From the NCBI GenBank assembly GCA_034670405.1, contig JAXDDX010000141.1, positions 1,161,878-1,225,877 on the forward strand: 64,000 nt of DNA, written 5' to 3'. Source of the DNA: Hoplostethus atlanticus. Taxonomy: Eukaryota; Chordata; Actinopteri; Trachichthyiformes; Trachichthyidae. The notes under the pieces were generated by a model that had not been told where the DNA came from, ran no database searches, and saw only the letters and a program-made list of their open reading frames with translations. Positions 37,575-49,204 of the stretch are shown here, piece by piece. Each line of letters begins with the position of its first letter. Within the stretch, counting starts at the first letter, position 1. Made by a program: the position numbers and the translations under genes.

Positions 37575-38360
37575 AAAACATTGGGTGATACAACAGTCAG
37601 TGCAACATCAATAACATTAAAAAAGACCTGCAATGAGTGAAACCAAGAAGAAGAGATCAGAATGACACAATTTAAGGGAGATATCGCTCAATTTACCATT
37701 TTCAAGTTATTCCTCTACATTAGACCACCCTACACCGCCTTTCTTTATTTTTTAACTTCAGGGCGATACCGTTCAATTTGACCATTAAACCATTTCAATT
37801 TTACCATTTATCAGGTTGTGGTTCCCCATACCTGAATGATGATGAATCTGATTGTTTTTTATCTTACAATTCACAAAAACCCTGACAACCTTACAACTAA
37901 TATTAAACTGGCAGCCCAAAATTTGAGTCCTGTTTGATTCTCGTCTGAATTAAGAGAATGAAGTCCAAACATCTGTTCAGTTTTATTTCTGACAATTCAG
38001 AAATGTTCATTTCTATCCTGTTCTGAATTTCTAATCATGTATCATATCTATGGATTTCATTAAATGATCTATTTCAAGAGGTGGAGTTTCATTTATGTAT
38101 AGAAAATTATCAGATAGAATTTGAAAGTTAGTCAGTAATCCTGGAATGTGGAGAAACACAAATCCATCCAGAAGGAACAGACAAAATTACAGTTGTAAAA
38201 CAGATGTACAATGGATTCAGTTTCGTCTTTACAAAAGATATGTGTGTTCTAAGTTCATATACTTTGACAGAAACATTACAAGTTTCTTTAATTTCATGTG
38301 TCATACAGAATCTATGGAAGCAACCAAACAGTTTTCCACAACAACTAAGACAGCAACATA
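37575..38360. other. 5' flank or intron 1 of receptor gene B
   Basis: About 37575-37940 aligns with 23949-24215 upstream of gene A's V exon, and its first part (about 37575-37720) with 57339-57470 of gene C. Shared text includes ACATTGGGTGATACAACAGT. No leader exon was identified here. Confidence 0.5.
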
Positions 38361-38369
38361 CTATAGGCT

Positions 38370-39520
38370 CCCCTTCACATCTTTTCTATATTTCAGAAAA
38401 TGGCCCCAATCACCAATTCATAGGACGCATTATCAGGCGTTATTGACCCATTCAGTGTATTCTGGTCTAACCCGACTCCTCCTGTTTCGAGGAATAAACC
38501 TAGCTGCCAAACTCTGCTTTGGAGACCCCTGGTGGTAACACAGGCCGAGCTCCCAGTGAGCAAAGCTGGGGAGATTCTGGTAGAGATTTTTTCACCCATT
38601 TTCCCAGTAACCTCTTTCCAGAATGGAAGGACAAAAGGACATTCCCACACTGAATGTAAAAACGTACCTGCCTCAGTCTTACTTTTCCAACAAAAGTTAT
38701 TTTGTAGTAAACCCATGTTATGAAGCCTCACTGGTGTATAATAGTACCCGTGAATAATTCACTCCGTGCATCCCTGATGGACCATCCTGCCTTTTCCTTT
38801 TATGCTTGTAATTCTGTTACAACTGTAGGTGTCTCCTAAAGTTCCCTTTCTCTTTCAAATGAAAGTTATCACTAATCTCTTGATATGATAGATATAAACT
38901 GTCCTTATACAGGTCACCTATAGTCAGATTTCTCTTCAGCCAGGGCTTCCAATAAGGTTTTCTGTCCTATTCTAACAGATGGGTTGTTCCAAAGAGAAGA
39001 GTATTCCTGTTTGTATTGGGATATCCCAAACACCTAATGCAACGTAGCTCATATTTCTCTGGAATGCTACAGAATTTATTGTTTATTGTCATCACATTGG
39101 CTTGAATGGGGCCTATCTGTGTCCAAAAGGATATATTTTTCCCCAAAGGGTAAGATTAATTGATTCCCATTGATCGATTTGATTTCTATCATGTTGTTGA
39201 AGTCTGTACACAGTCTTATCCCTAAATACTTCATCCCTGATGGTATCCACCTGAATTGGACGGCATCAACTAGCATGACACACCTTGGACACTTGCATGA
39301 CCTCAAACTTATGCCAATTGATTTTTTAAAATGTATATATTATTATTTACTTTCTACTTATTTCGTTTTTATGATTTTTTTCCCAACACAAATACCTCCA
39401 GGCTACGATCCAGCCCATCACCCCTGTAACTACAGGTTATGGTCCCCCATACTTAAAAAAAATAATACAAAAGTTTTATCCTCATTAAACTTTGAAAGTC
39501 TTTGAAATTAGGTGATTTCC
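38370..39520 (-). mobile_element. L1-type LINE fragment, ORF2 C-terminus
   Basis: Minus-strand reading, with frameshifts, gives FRWIPSGMKYLGIRLCTDFN, then INPTLWGKNISFWTQI-like text, and farther on CWKSKTEAGTFLHSVWECPF and VLPFWKEVTGKM. These match the post-catalytic region of L1-clade reverse transcriptases (the WIPSGMKYLG-type motif and the Trp/Cys-rich C-terminus). The copy is interrupted by stops and truncated at both ends. Confidence 0.75.
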
Positions 39521-39849
39521 ATCCTGTTCTGACTTGGGTAAACGATTCATGCCTTTATTTCTTCTCATATTGATTATCTGAGCTAATTTAACTTCTGTTT
39601 TAGCTATTTAGGATTAATTTTAACATTTTACTTTTTTCCACAGTTTCCACTGTTGTGTTCCATTGTATTACAGTCTTTCATGTCCTTGAAGAAGATGAGA
39701 AGAGAAGATTAATTTATTCGCATTTCGGGTGCACACATGCACCAACACACACAACACATGCAAGGGGAAGTGGCCGCCGAACACAACACACACATGCAGG
39801 TAGGGTGTTGGTGGTCCTGTCTCACACAACTGTCAGTTGACTTTCAGAA

Positions 39850-40085
39850 ACTTTTCCTCCAGGTTGGTTTATCAGGTCAGTACAACTGTGTTTCTTACTC
39901 GCTTAGAAAAACCACCAGTCGTTTCACTTCCATCGGTGCATCGGAGTGTTTGAGCCAGTCACTGACCTCAACTATAACTCAGACACTTCCTGTTGTGAGA
40001 CGCGCACATTTCTGAGAAATGTCACAGCTCCAAACCAAAACCACGTTGAGGGTTTCAGATTCTGAACTGGATTAAATTCACATCT
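39850..40085 (-). promoter_or_regulatory. Candidate 5' region of receptor gene B (duplicated at gene C)
   Basis: About 39930-40085 is repeated at about 60780-60930, upstream of gene C, in the same orientation. Both copies keep ACAGGAAGTG on the minus strand (about 39984-39993 and 60837-60846), a good ETS/PU.1-type site, and the block AACGTGGTTTTGGTTTGGAG. Conservation upstream of both genes and the leukocyte-type motif suggest a promoter. The distance to the V exon is 2.3-3.5 kb, which would contain the leader exon. This is an inference. Confidence 0.35.
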
Positions 40086-40369
40086 CTGCATTTTTTATTA
40101 TATATATATATCAGTCTTACCATTCAAGTGTTTTTGTGCATGTCAGTGCTTTCTTTCTGTGTTTTCATCTATGAAACCTCCTGTTAAGAGTGCAACAGAA
40201 ACCTCACCAAGTGGCAGACAAAGTAAATAAGTGCCACACTAGTACTAAATAGTACAACAACACACTGATGTAAAAACAGCTGTAGAATATAATTCAGAAA
40301 ACCACATGTTTCCTTGTGACATCTGTAGATGAGATTGGTTCTCTGAGAGTAATCCTTTAATTGTTTTAT

Positions 40370-40705
40370 TATCTCCTGTTTTTGGTTACTCTTGGGTCAG
40401 TCTTAGGTCAGCAGATGTCATCCCACACCTCTGACTTCTTTCCGTTTTTATTGCTTTGTTACCTTAATCATTTAGTGTTTTATTGTTTTAGTGTAGTTAG
40501 TTTAGACCTATATAAGCTCCTCTGTAATGTCTGTATGTTGGAGAAGGTTTGCCACCACACCATCACTGATGTGGTCTCGCATTCTTTCTTCCCGTATATA
40601 CGTATTAAATCTACTAACCGAATTGTTCTCTTGTGTCTGCTGATGATTGACATTAAGGTTGATGAACCTAGGTTGGAGTTCTAAGATTTCCACCACACAG
40701 CCTAA
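40370..40705 (+). other. Possible solo LTR
   Basis: A TATATAAGC box near 40510, a downstream TTAAAT signal, and a U5-like stretch rich in TTGTTCTCTTGTGTCTGCTG resemble a retroviral or retrotransposon LTR. No matching second LTR, primer-binding site or internal genes are present, and the edges are not defined. Weak. Confidence 0.22.
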
Positions 40706-41439
40706 ACAACTGTAGAAGAATTTAACATGGGACACTTTCTAGTCATGTGTCTCAACAGCAAGTTAACATCGGTTATGTAAGTTAGTTGAAACCTACCTAG
40801 AAAAAGTATTAAAATCTTCATCTTCTGTAACCGATGGTCTGTCACAGTTTCTGGCTTCATCTGTTCTTGCTGCTTGAGGTGCTTAGAGCAAATGGCTGGC
40901 AGCTCTCCAGTCAGGGTGTTGACACACGAACTCTAGAGACTCTCCACTCACTGTACATGTGTTGTCACCTCAGTTCTGGCTCCTGAGAACAATCCTGTGT
41001 CTGATACGTATGCTAACGCCTGACATACAGCATGTTAACAGAGAAGCTACACCAGAGGCAGTGCCATGTCCACACACACACAACGCCCCGATGCTCGAAA
41101 ATACTGGCCGCCTCGTGGGCCTGCAAGTGGGTGTGTTTGTAATGGAAGCAGGTTTGGCTTTCATAGTGAATAAATACTGATTGAATGTTGGATTATAAAT
41201 GTTGCAAATGTTGTGCTGTAAATTTGAATTTTAAAATAATAAATAATTGGTTGGTTAATTAGTTCTATTTCATTCGACAAAACTCCAAATACACAAGTAC
41301 ATAATCTTCACACTAAGATTTTAATTTTACAGAAGGTTGTGTAAAACTTCTACATTTGATTTCACTGCAACTCTGGATCTCTGCTCCACAAATACTAGGC
41401 CTTATTTTCTGTTGTGCTCTTGGCTGTTGTGGAGGACAC

Positions 41440-41630
41440 CAACTACCTGTTCCAGGTGGTGGATGTTGGTTGTTACAGGAGAACCAGCGATGGTGGCAGC
41501 TTGGACCCTGGATCCCCCTGAAGACTCAAGAGGTTCCTGGAGCAGAGCACTGTGGGCTGCTGCCCCATGTCTCTATGGGAGACAAGGCCTTTCCCCTTAC
41601 AGGAAGCTGATGTGTCCCTTCTCTGACTAA
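41440..41630 (+). pseudogene. PIF/Harbinger transposase fragment
   Basis: Three adjacent frames give NYLFQVVDVGCYRRTSDGGS, then EVPGAEHCGLLPHVSMGDKA with FPLT, then KLMCPFSD. This is the segment of a Harbinger DDE nuclease around the second catalytic Asp (the DVG...SDGG motif) and the GDxAFPL motif. At least two frameshifts or stops show it is dead. Confidence 0.65.
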
Positions 41631-41639
41631 GTCTTACCA

Positions 41640-42533
41640 ATAGGCCAAATAGGTCGACAGCGCCACCTTGGGACGTTCACTTAAAGAAATAACTTAATTC
41701 CTTTCGACAAGACAAAAATGTTTCCCCAAACACAGGTAAGACTGCAAGGTGAGACAGACGTACTGTATGTCACAAGTGGAATGAGAATTTATTTTAAAAG
41801 CACTCACATTCAAAGCTAAAAATGGTTAAGACAATACATACAAATGTAAAATGGAGGGCCGCACACACTGCCAAGAAGAGTGACAGGATAAGCACACTAG
41901 GGTTAGTGTACGAAGCGAAAACATGCAATGGAGAAAAGGAAGAAGCCGATGTAACACGGGGGAAATGCAGGAATCTTTGAATCATCATTAGTGTTCATTA
42001 CAGTACCATGACCTGCCACTGATTGCTCTTCTTTTCTGTCTCCTGAGTGACTGTTTTGGAGGTGTGGCTCAGGTGCGGCTCAGGTGTGCCAAAGCCGCGC
42101 TGCTGACTGGCTGTCGACCGCCAATGAGTGGCAGCCGATTAATAAAACTGAAGCGCATCTTCAGTCAGGTGTGGCCCTTTGTACGAGAGTGCGTGCAGTC
42201 GGAGAGGACGCTCTTAACACGCTTTGTGCGGTATTGTATTGGCATCTACAGATCTCCCGGTTCTTTATTCGATATGTGATTACTGTCTATTATATTATGA
42301 GAAGTAAGAATAAGTGCTAACGGTATGAGTTTCTATTAAAACACGCTCTATCCGCGTTCTATGTGGGAGTTTTTCCTTGTCCTCTGTGAGGGTCCAAGGC
42401 TGGGGGATGTCGTGTACTAACCATTTATTGTTTCACATGTTGGGCACTGTGAAGCCCTTAGAGACTGTAACGGTGATTAAGGGCTATACAAAAAAAACGC
42501 ATCCCTCACAGACTACAGTTGTAAATTACCAGA
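41640..42533. other. Gene-free DNA with an L2-type 3' tail
   Basis: No gene seen. About 42365-42500 matches the L2 3' tail at 56590-56735 (GGGAGTTTTTCCTTGTC, CATGTTGGGCACTGTGAAGC and GATTAAGGGCTATACAAA). About 42050-42360 is unidentified. Confidence 0.5.
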
Positions 42534-42972
42534 CCAGGGGCCTCATTTATAAAACTTTGCGTAGATTGCATCCTAAAACATTGCGTAAGCCCAAACCTCA
42601 GAATCTACTAACGCAAGAAAATATTCAGATCTATAAAACCGTGCGGCGCACCTGCGGTGAATTGTGCGCTCGTGTACTCCTCCCAGTGTCGTCCCACAAT
42701 CATCCATAAATGGTCAATACTAAATAGGTCATGAATATGCCGACGTTGTTAAAGAGCCTTTGTTGGACTATCAATGAGGGAAAGACGGAGACGGCAACGA
42801 GGTTGAGCGCCGTAAAGGTGTACTGTTTGGGGGCTCAGTAGAGGCATCTGTGCCACATTGTGGAGAACCGCACAAGCCCTAATAATCAGGCACACCTTAA
42901 TAATAATAAACTTTAGTTATATAGCACTTTTAAATACAAAGTGCTTTAGCAGACAAAATGATAAAAACAATT

Positions 42973-43016
<44 letters not shown>

Positions 43017-43518
43017 CCGTCCTTATGTGAGTCTCTGATTAATAAACGTATTCTTTGATTTTGAACAGTAGCCTCATGTTGTTGTTATTTAGCCTTTCTG
43101 AGGCTGTTGCATGGTTAAATCAATGAGTTTTATTTCATGAAAAACTGCCCCCTCAGTCACTTCATCCTGGCGCCAGCCCGGTAAAATAAGAGTTAAGAGA
43201 ATGCCTTTGTATAAAAATAGGTTTTAAGTAACTTAACAGATGCAAACCACAAACCCTGTGAAAGCACACTTATAAAACTATGTTTTTAAGAGGACTGAGC
43301 TTTATTTTGTGATCTCCCCATCGGGCGTCGCTGATTCCCGTGTCTGAAAAACTTTGCGGTGAGCTCTACGCATGGGTGAAAGGATGCGTAGAACTGCGCA
43401 CCTTTTACCGCATAGAATGTTTCTATAAATCCCGACGTTTGCGGTAAAATATGCGTACGCACATTTCACCCCCGTTAACGCCAGGTTGCTTAGCAACCTT
43501 TATAAATGAGGCCCCTGG
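42534..43518. mobile_element. Terminal-inverted-repeat element with nested LINE tail and (GA)n
   Basis: Ends CCAGGGGCCTCATTTATAAA and TTTATAAATGAGGCCCCTGG are perfect inverted copies of 20 bp. Subterminal GCGTACGC-like motifs resemble those of the Harbinger element at 54593-56180, suggesting the same superfamily. It is interrupted by an L2-like tail (about 42896-42970) and a (GA)n run (42974-43014). No transposase. Confidence 0.7.
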
Positions 43519-44588
43519 TTTATTATTGGCTTCCTTTTGTTCTTCAAACACCGCGCTCTGCTCCGCTCCGCTCTTTTGACTGCTTATGTATTTAATCTAA
43601 TTATCCCCCACCATTGTTTGGGAATAACGTAGAATTAAATTTAATTTGCAGTGTATTAATTGTCTATTCATTGTGTGATTTGCTGTGCTGTGCCTAAACT
43701 TAAACAAATCTGCTTATTCGCGTATTTATTTCATATTTATATTTATCACTTATTTCGATTGCTTGGATAACTTAAGCCATTTTCTCTTTTATTACTTATT
43801 CTACTGCTATTGTATTTATTAACTTTTGATGTATGTTGCCTACTTCAATATTACCTAGGCCTTATGTTAACCTTGAATCAACGTAATCTTGTCCCTTGCC
43901 TATTTATTGTCCGTGTTGTGTGGTGGTGTCTAGGAGTGATTATCTAATTTCTTGTGTTGCCTGAAATTGTGTTTATGTATTTAGTTATCCAGCATTTTTG
44001 TAATATTGCCTAGAAGCCTTAAACCTGTATAGTGGCTCTGTTACCTTAGCTCCCGGCCATTCCCTGAGTTTTGATATTCCCTCTATATTGGCTTGTTACT
44101 TTTACCTGGTCCGTTGGATATCTTCTACCTATGGTGTGATCTATGATGTGTGTTGACTTCAAGTGACTTGAGTCACCTTTTCTTGGTGTAGCGGTTGGTG
44201 TGGTGTGAGATCTATTTTCCTGATATAGTGGGCTATGTTATTCTCTGGGCTACACTCCCCACCTCTCTATTGAGGGGGGTGAAGCCAATACAGCTAACAA
44301 TAGAACCTATTCTGGAAAAAACCCGGGAGCGAGTGCGGCCGCAACCACACTAGAAGAAAACAGAAGTACAGATGAACTGCAGGATCACTCTGGGGCGATC
44401 AGTGATCAGCACGTTATACCTTGTCTGTTAATAACGCAGCTAATATTAAAAACAAGAAAATAATTCAACTAAAGCGATAAACAGTTTAGGCAGACGTCCT
44501 AAAACACTTTGTTAGTTGCGCCACTTCAGAGAACACATACAGTACACTGGGGAGTGGAATAAAACCAAAGATAATCTGGAGGTTACCT
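43519..44588. other. Gene-free AT-rich DNA
   Basis: No credible gene or recognisable element; TTTATTTATT-like AT-rich text to about 44000, then ordinary sequence. Confidence 0.4.
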
Positions 44589-44668
44589 AGCCCTGATACA
44601 GGACCCTTTGGGAGTCTTTCATCGTAAGGGTTGTTTACCTCTCCCAAAGGGTCCTGTATCAGGGCTAT
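44589..44668. mobile_element. 80-bp MITE with 26-bp perfect inverted repeats
   Basis: AGCCCTGATACAGGACCC..., 26 bp, is perfectly inverted at the other end, leaving a 28-bp centre. It is flanked by direct repeats AGGTTACCT (44580-44588 and 44669-44677), a 9-bp (or 8-bp) target-site duplication. That length fits Mutator- or hAT-type transposition. The same terminus occurs in the element at 29290-29990. Confidence 0.85.
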
Positions 44669-44815
44669 AGGTTACCTCATCAACAGTGATCACCGAAGCA
44701 TAACACCAATGGCAAAAGAATGAGCGTAACGATGGAGCAACTAGTCCTCATTCTCTTTCAGGATAATACTAGTTGCCTATGATTACTTACATACTGTATG
44801 TAACAGACAGAGCTA

Positions 44816-45255
44816 CACTATATGGCCAAAAGTCAGTATAGACACCCTTACTAATTGGTGAAGGAGGGATAACGGTCTGGGACTGCTTTCCAGGGTTTGG
44901 GCTTGGCCCCTTAGTTCCAGTGAAGGGTAATCTTAATGCTACAGGATACCAAGACATTTTAACCAATTGGGCGCTTCCAACTTTGTGGCAACAGTTTAGG
45001 GAAGGCCGATTGTGAGCCAGGCCTTCTCGTCCAACATCACTGCCTGACCTCTCAAATGCTCTTTTGGCTGAATGGGCACAAATTCCCTCAGACACACTCC
45101 AAAAGCTTGTGGAAAGCCTTCCCAGAAGAGTGGCGGCTGTTGTAGCTGCAAAGGGGGGTCCAACTCCATATTAATGCCCATGGTTTTAGAATGGGATGTC
45201 CAGCAAGCTCATATAAGTGATGGTCAGGTGTCCACTGACTTTTGGCCATATAGTG
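44816..45255 (-). mobile_element. Internally deleted Tc1/mariner-type element
   Basis: Ends CACTATATGGCCAAAAGTCA and TGACTTTTGGCCATATAGTG are inverted and flanked by TA on both sides (44814-44815 and 45256-45257). The internal plus-strand text near 44920-45175 is a degraded transposase end, including GTGGCAACAGTTTAGGGAAG and CTTCCCAGAAGAGTGGCGGC. Coding is broken by deletion of the central part. Confidence 0.8.
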
Positions 45256-45394
45256 TATCTACCGGAGACACCAATGATTTTGGTGCCAATCAGATATTAA
45301 AGTACTTTGATATTTAATATTGACTTTAATATTGATTTTGTGGTTCTTTTACATATTCCAGTAAAGACATTGTACATACCGTATGGCAGATCTG

Positions 45395-45435
45395 ATCATA
45401 TGATGAAACTTTATTGATCCCTGTAGGTAAATTAG
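45395..45435 (-). repeat. LINE 3'-end fragment
   Basis: The reverse complement reads CCTACAGGGATCAATAAAGT, the 3'-terminal motif shared by LINE tails at 19480-19505, 50070-50095 and 61320-61350 in this window. Confidence 0.5.
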
Positions 45436-45928
45436 GTCATTGCAGGAGCAAAAATACAAATAAAATAAGCAATAAAAATGATAGAAACATTTTTGGGGTT
45501 GTATAAATATGCAACCAACGACTTCAACACGTTACGCAGACTGGATTGGCAGGACAACAGTATGGATTACTCCCTCGTATGGATTAAATGAAGCAAGCCT
45601 GCAAGCTGGTTCAGACAGACAACTGGAGTTCAGCATCACTACAGTTTAAGGTTTTTTACGATCACTAACAAGCATTTAGCTATACTTAAGATACTTTTTC
45701 TAAACTCCTAACACAGCAACACACCTACATCACACAATTAGCCAAATAGTTAATTTTCTGCTCAAAACCACATTTTGTTAATTAAACACCAACTCTACAT
45801 TTCAAAATACAAAAAAACTTTATCTACATACAGTAACTATCAAAACACTGCAAACCTGACTCAATATCAAATCATTCTTTCAAAACACTAGGACATGTTT
45901 TCTATCCAAGAGGAACATATAGTCAATC

Positions 45929-46395
45929 GGTGGCACGGTGGCGCAGTGCTTGCACTGCTGCCTCACAGCAAGAAGGTTCTGGGTTTGATTCCCGCCTGGG
46001 GCGTTGTTGAGTCTGGGGTGCCCAGGTGGGTTATCTCCCGGGCCTTTCTGTGTGGAGTTTGCATGTTCTCCCCGTGCTCACGTGGGTCTCCTCCTGTAAA
46101 AAACCCCATCTAAAAACATGCAACATCCTGTCCTGTCCTTGACCAAGATGAGGACATACACCTGGAATTGGTCCCCGGGCGCTGGTGTTGGTGGCTGCCC
46201 ACTGCTCCCTAGCTGTCCGTGGAGGAAGGTCGGCGGGGATGGGAAAAAAGCAGAGACCTCATTCAACTCGGACACCTTACCCTGCGTGTGTGTGTGTGTG
46301 TTCGGCGGCCACTTCCCCCCTTGCGTGTGTTGTGTGTGTTGGTGCGTGTGTGCCCCCCGAGTTGCAAATAAAGTAATCTTCTTCTTCTTCTTCAT
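45929..46395 (+). mobile_element. tRNA-derived SINE
   Basis: Starts GGTGGCACGGTGGCGCAGTG, with an A-box-like region and a B-box-like GGGTTTGATTCC, followed by the conserved fish SINE body TGTGTGGAGTTTGCATGTTC and a 3' (CTT)n run. It is inserted in an AT-rich DNA transposon-like segment. Internal GT tracts interrupt the body. Confidence 0.75.
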
Positions 46396-46814
46396 AGCAC
46401 AACGACTTTCAAAATACTAACAGTTGATGGCATTACAAAAACTGCATTACTTTTCATGTTTAGTTCTACCTGCATACAATAGACAATATGAAATCCATTG
46501 TTTTTTATAATTCAGTTTCCTTTTACTGTAAACCAGTGTTTTGGTTGAGTGTTGAATGTGTGCATTTTTGGCAACATACTATCTAAAAGTGAATGAGTCA
46601 TCTTTACTTTATAGAATGTACAGTAGAAAAAAATAGTGACAGAATTGCAGCAGTAAAAGCTTTAGTAGCAACATGAAATTGCTGCCAGTGATGAACAAAA
46701 AATCCAACATACATGGCCTTTGGTTCCAAATGTGTAAAAATAAAATACACAAATACAGTAAAAAAGGCACAGAAGGGAAAAAACACCAAAATGCACAGTC
46801 CTGTTCTACAGTCT

Positions 46815-47650
46815 TTTACAGTCGCTAACATCCTTTTGTCCAATCTGTAGTCACATTTTCAAAACTCTAAACACAATTAGCACAACATCCGTCTGTTGTG
46901 GACTGTAATCTGTAATCTGTAAACTGTAATCTATACGATCTTCAGCATTTGGCCACATGTTCTCGTCCACATCACATCTATGTCATCTCTCACTATGCAC
47001 CTTGGATAGAAACGCTTGGCTTGCACAATGTGTAAACACAGTATGTGTAAATACTTTTCAGTATGTCCTACTGTATGTACTGTACCCATGTTTACATGTA
47101 AAGTAGCAGAGTGTAAAACTCACTATAGAACAAGACATATTGGAGAGACACCATACCTGGACGTATTGGTGCCGGTGCTGGTGACCCGCTCACCTTCCTT
47201 TCAAAAGGAACTGTGTACAACTGTTTCATTCAAACTGTGTTTGGTCTATTTTACACAACTTAAATCAGCTATTTCTCAATGTTTCAGTGATCTGTTCATT
47301 CAAAGATGCTTATCAGCTGTTTCAATAAAGCTTTTGAGCTGCTGTTGTTGCAGACGTAGAGGCTTTATACTATATTTAAGGTTTTGAACATTAGGTCTTC
47401 ATTTCTGGCATGCTGTGTGCAAGCATTGGTAAATAAGACAAGAAAGATCCATAATTTTGGTATTGGGTAAGCTTGTATGTAAATAAAATCTAAACATTTT
47501 AGAAACGTGTTAATTGACTGCTTATTGTGTGAAAACAACATGAATTGTGTTAATGGTATGGTCCACAACTGACGGATGTTGTGCTAATTGTGTTTAGAGT
47601 TTTGAAAATGTGACTACAGATTGGACAAACGGGTGTTAGGGACTGTAAAA
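46815..47650. mobile_element. DNA transposon derivative with about 90-bp inverted repeats
   Basis: 46815-46904 and 47559-47650 are reverse complements (shared TTTTCAAAACTCTAAACACA and GTCCAATCTGTAG). The outer motif TTTTTACAGTC is also echoed near 45650, so a larger element may have been split by the SINE. No intact transposase. Confidence 0.65.
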
Positions 47651-47659
47651 AACGGTAAA

Positions 47660-48120
47660 TACACAACATACACATCTTGAAGAGAAAGTTAAACTCAGCT
47701 GTGCATTGAGAATCAGGAAAAAGGTTTTCTGTTCTGAGACCAGTGGCCAGTCAACAATTAATAACATTAATCCTTCAATGTTATTGATTTTGAGTCTTGA
47801 ATCTTAACCATACGATGAGTGTGGCTGTGAAGTCTTAAGTCTTTGTATCTGGAGACCGATAATGGTAAAGCTCACTAAGATGAGTCCTGTTGCTTCTGGT
47901 CACAACCTCTGCAAGGAAGAACTGGGGTCCCTGCCTCTATCTGACAAAAACATTTTCACATAGAACATGCATGGATAGAAAAACCATCCTGTTAAATATA
48001 GCTGCTAGCGGCAATGGGGGTTCAAGCCAGAAATACAATGTTGAACATACGAGTCTCAGCGGAGTGCTGTAGGAATTGAATACATTCACAGATGTCACAG
48101 ATAACAAACAATATACAATA
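47660..48120. repeat. Duplicated 3'-flank segment of the receptor unit
   Basis: Copy of 34985-35400 with small indels; shared text includes CAGTGGCCAGTCAACA and GGAAGAACTGGGGTCCCTGC. It lies downstream of receptor gene C, as its counterpart lies downstream of gene B. Confidence 0.75.
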
Positions 48121-48129
48121 GCTATATTG

Positions 48130-49200
48130 TTGCCTTCATGTGCTGCAAAAAATATTGTAATTCTGAATCGGGGTGCACATGAAAAAAATCAAAACAAAAT
48201 GGGAAATAAAACGGGGAAAAAAGGGGGAATTTTCACTGATACCAGGGTATATTTTGACAAAGTAACTGTGCGGAAATTGATTTCAAAAAAAACACCTCTG
48301 TCACAGGTCCCCTTTTGTTAAAAATTTCAAAACATAAGCACTTAAACATGGAACAGGTGTTTTTAAAAGAAGCAATTGAAGGCAACATGATATAAAAGAG
48401 GAATTCATTGTGGGAATTTAGAGAAAAGCGCGCCCCCACTGGTGGCCCTAAAACACTAATGGGAAAACGACAACACAGTGCAAGGGAGAGCAGAAAAAAG
48501 AAAGGGGGGGGGGGGGGGGGGAAAACAATTAGGGGGCCCGTCTGCAGGGCCCTTTAAGCCCTTTTTCTTTTTCTGTGTTTTTTGTGAAGTCGGGGGCGCA
48601 CAACCACACACCAATCAGGAACATTTAAAAACACATTTTTTGGGGACTTAAAAAGTTTGAAGTGGGGTTTTTGTCCCAATTCTGTAGAAAAAAGTCTATA
48701 CAAATTGGGGGCATTCCCTTTTCAATTATGTACAAATTATTGGGGGTCTGGTTCCAACATGTTTTACAAGAGGGATTTACCGTACTTTCATCCCCAAAGC
48801 CCTCTGAGTTTTTTATACCAAGTGAAGCATATTGACATCATGCTCGGGGAGTATCATCTCTGATTTCTATTGGGCCTGGGCCCCTGGTAAGGAAGTGGGG
48901 TTGGGCTGGGGGGAAATTGGAAATCCCCCTCCGGGCCCGCCACCCCCTATCACATGATTACAATTTCCAAAATTGATCTCAGAGATTGTAACAGTATAAA
49001 AACCCCAAAATTTAAAACAAAAATTCAATGAAATCTTTGGAGGGGGGGGTTTTGCCCCAAATGGGTTGAGGTGGGGGTGACAATGAATTTTTTCACCTTC
49101 CCTGTGAAGTTAGAGGGGCTGGGAGATTAATGCCAATCATAGTATGAAGTGAATCACATTCAAGGCAATTCAACTTGGTAACATAATGTATCCATCTCCC
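48130..49200. other. Stretch with abnormal homopolymers, possibly low-quality sequence
   Basis: Runs of G, C, A and T of 4-7 bases are unusually dense, and there is a G run of about 17 at 48506-48522. Where it should still match 35380-35470 (about 48400-48480), short runs are lengthened and bases differ irregularly. No gene or known element is recognisable. Confidence 0.5.
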
Positions 49201-49204
49201 CCCC

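Noticed and set aside
39890..39935. Possible leader exon of receptor B (MEVKRLVVFLS then GTAAGA donor)
   Set aside because: Its phase (2) does not fit the V exon (needs 1), the hydrophobic run is too short, and the gene C counterpart has stops.
42974..43014. Arg-Glu-rich frame at 42858-43058
   Set aside because: It is a (GA)n microsatellite next to a LINE tail.
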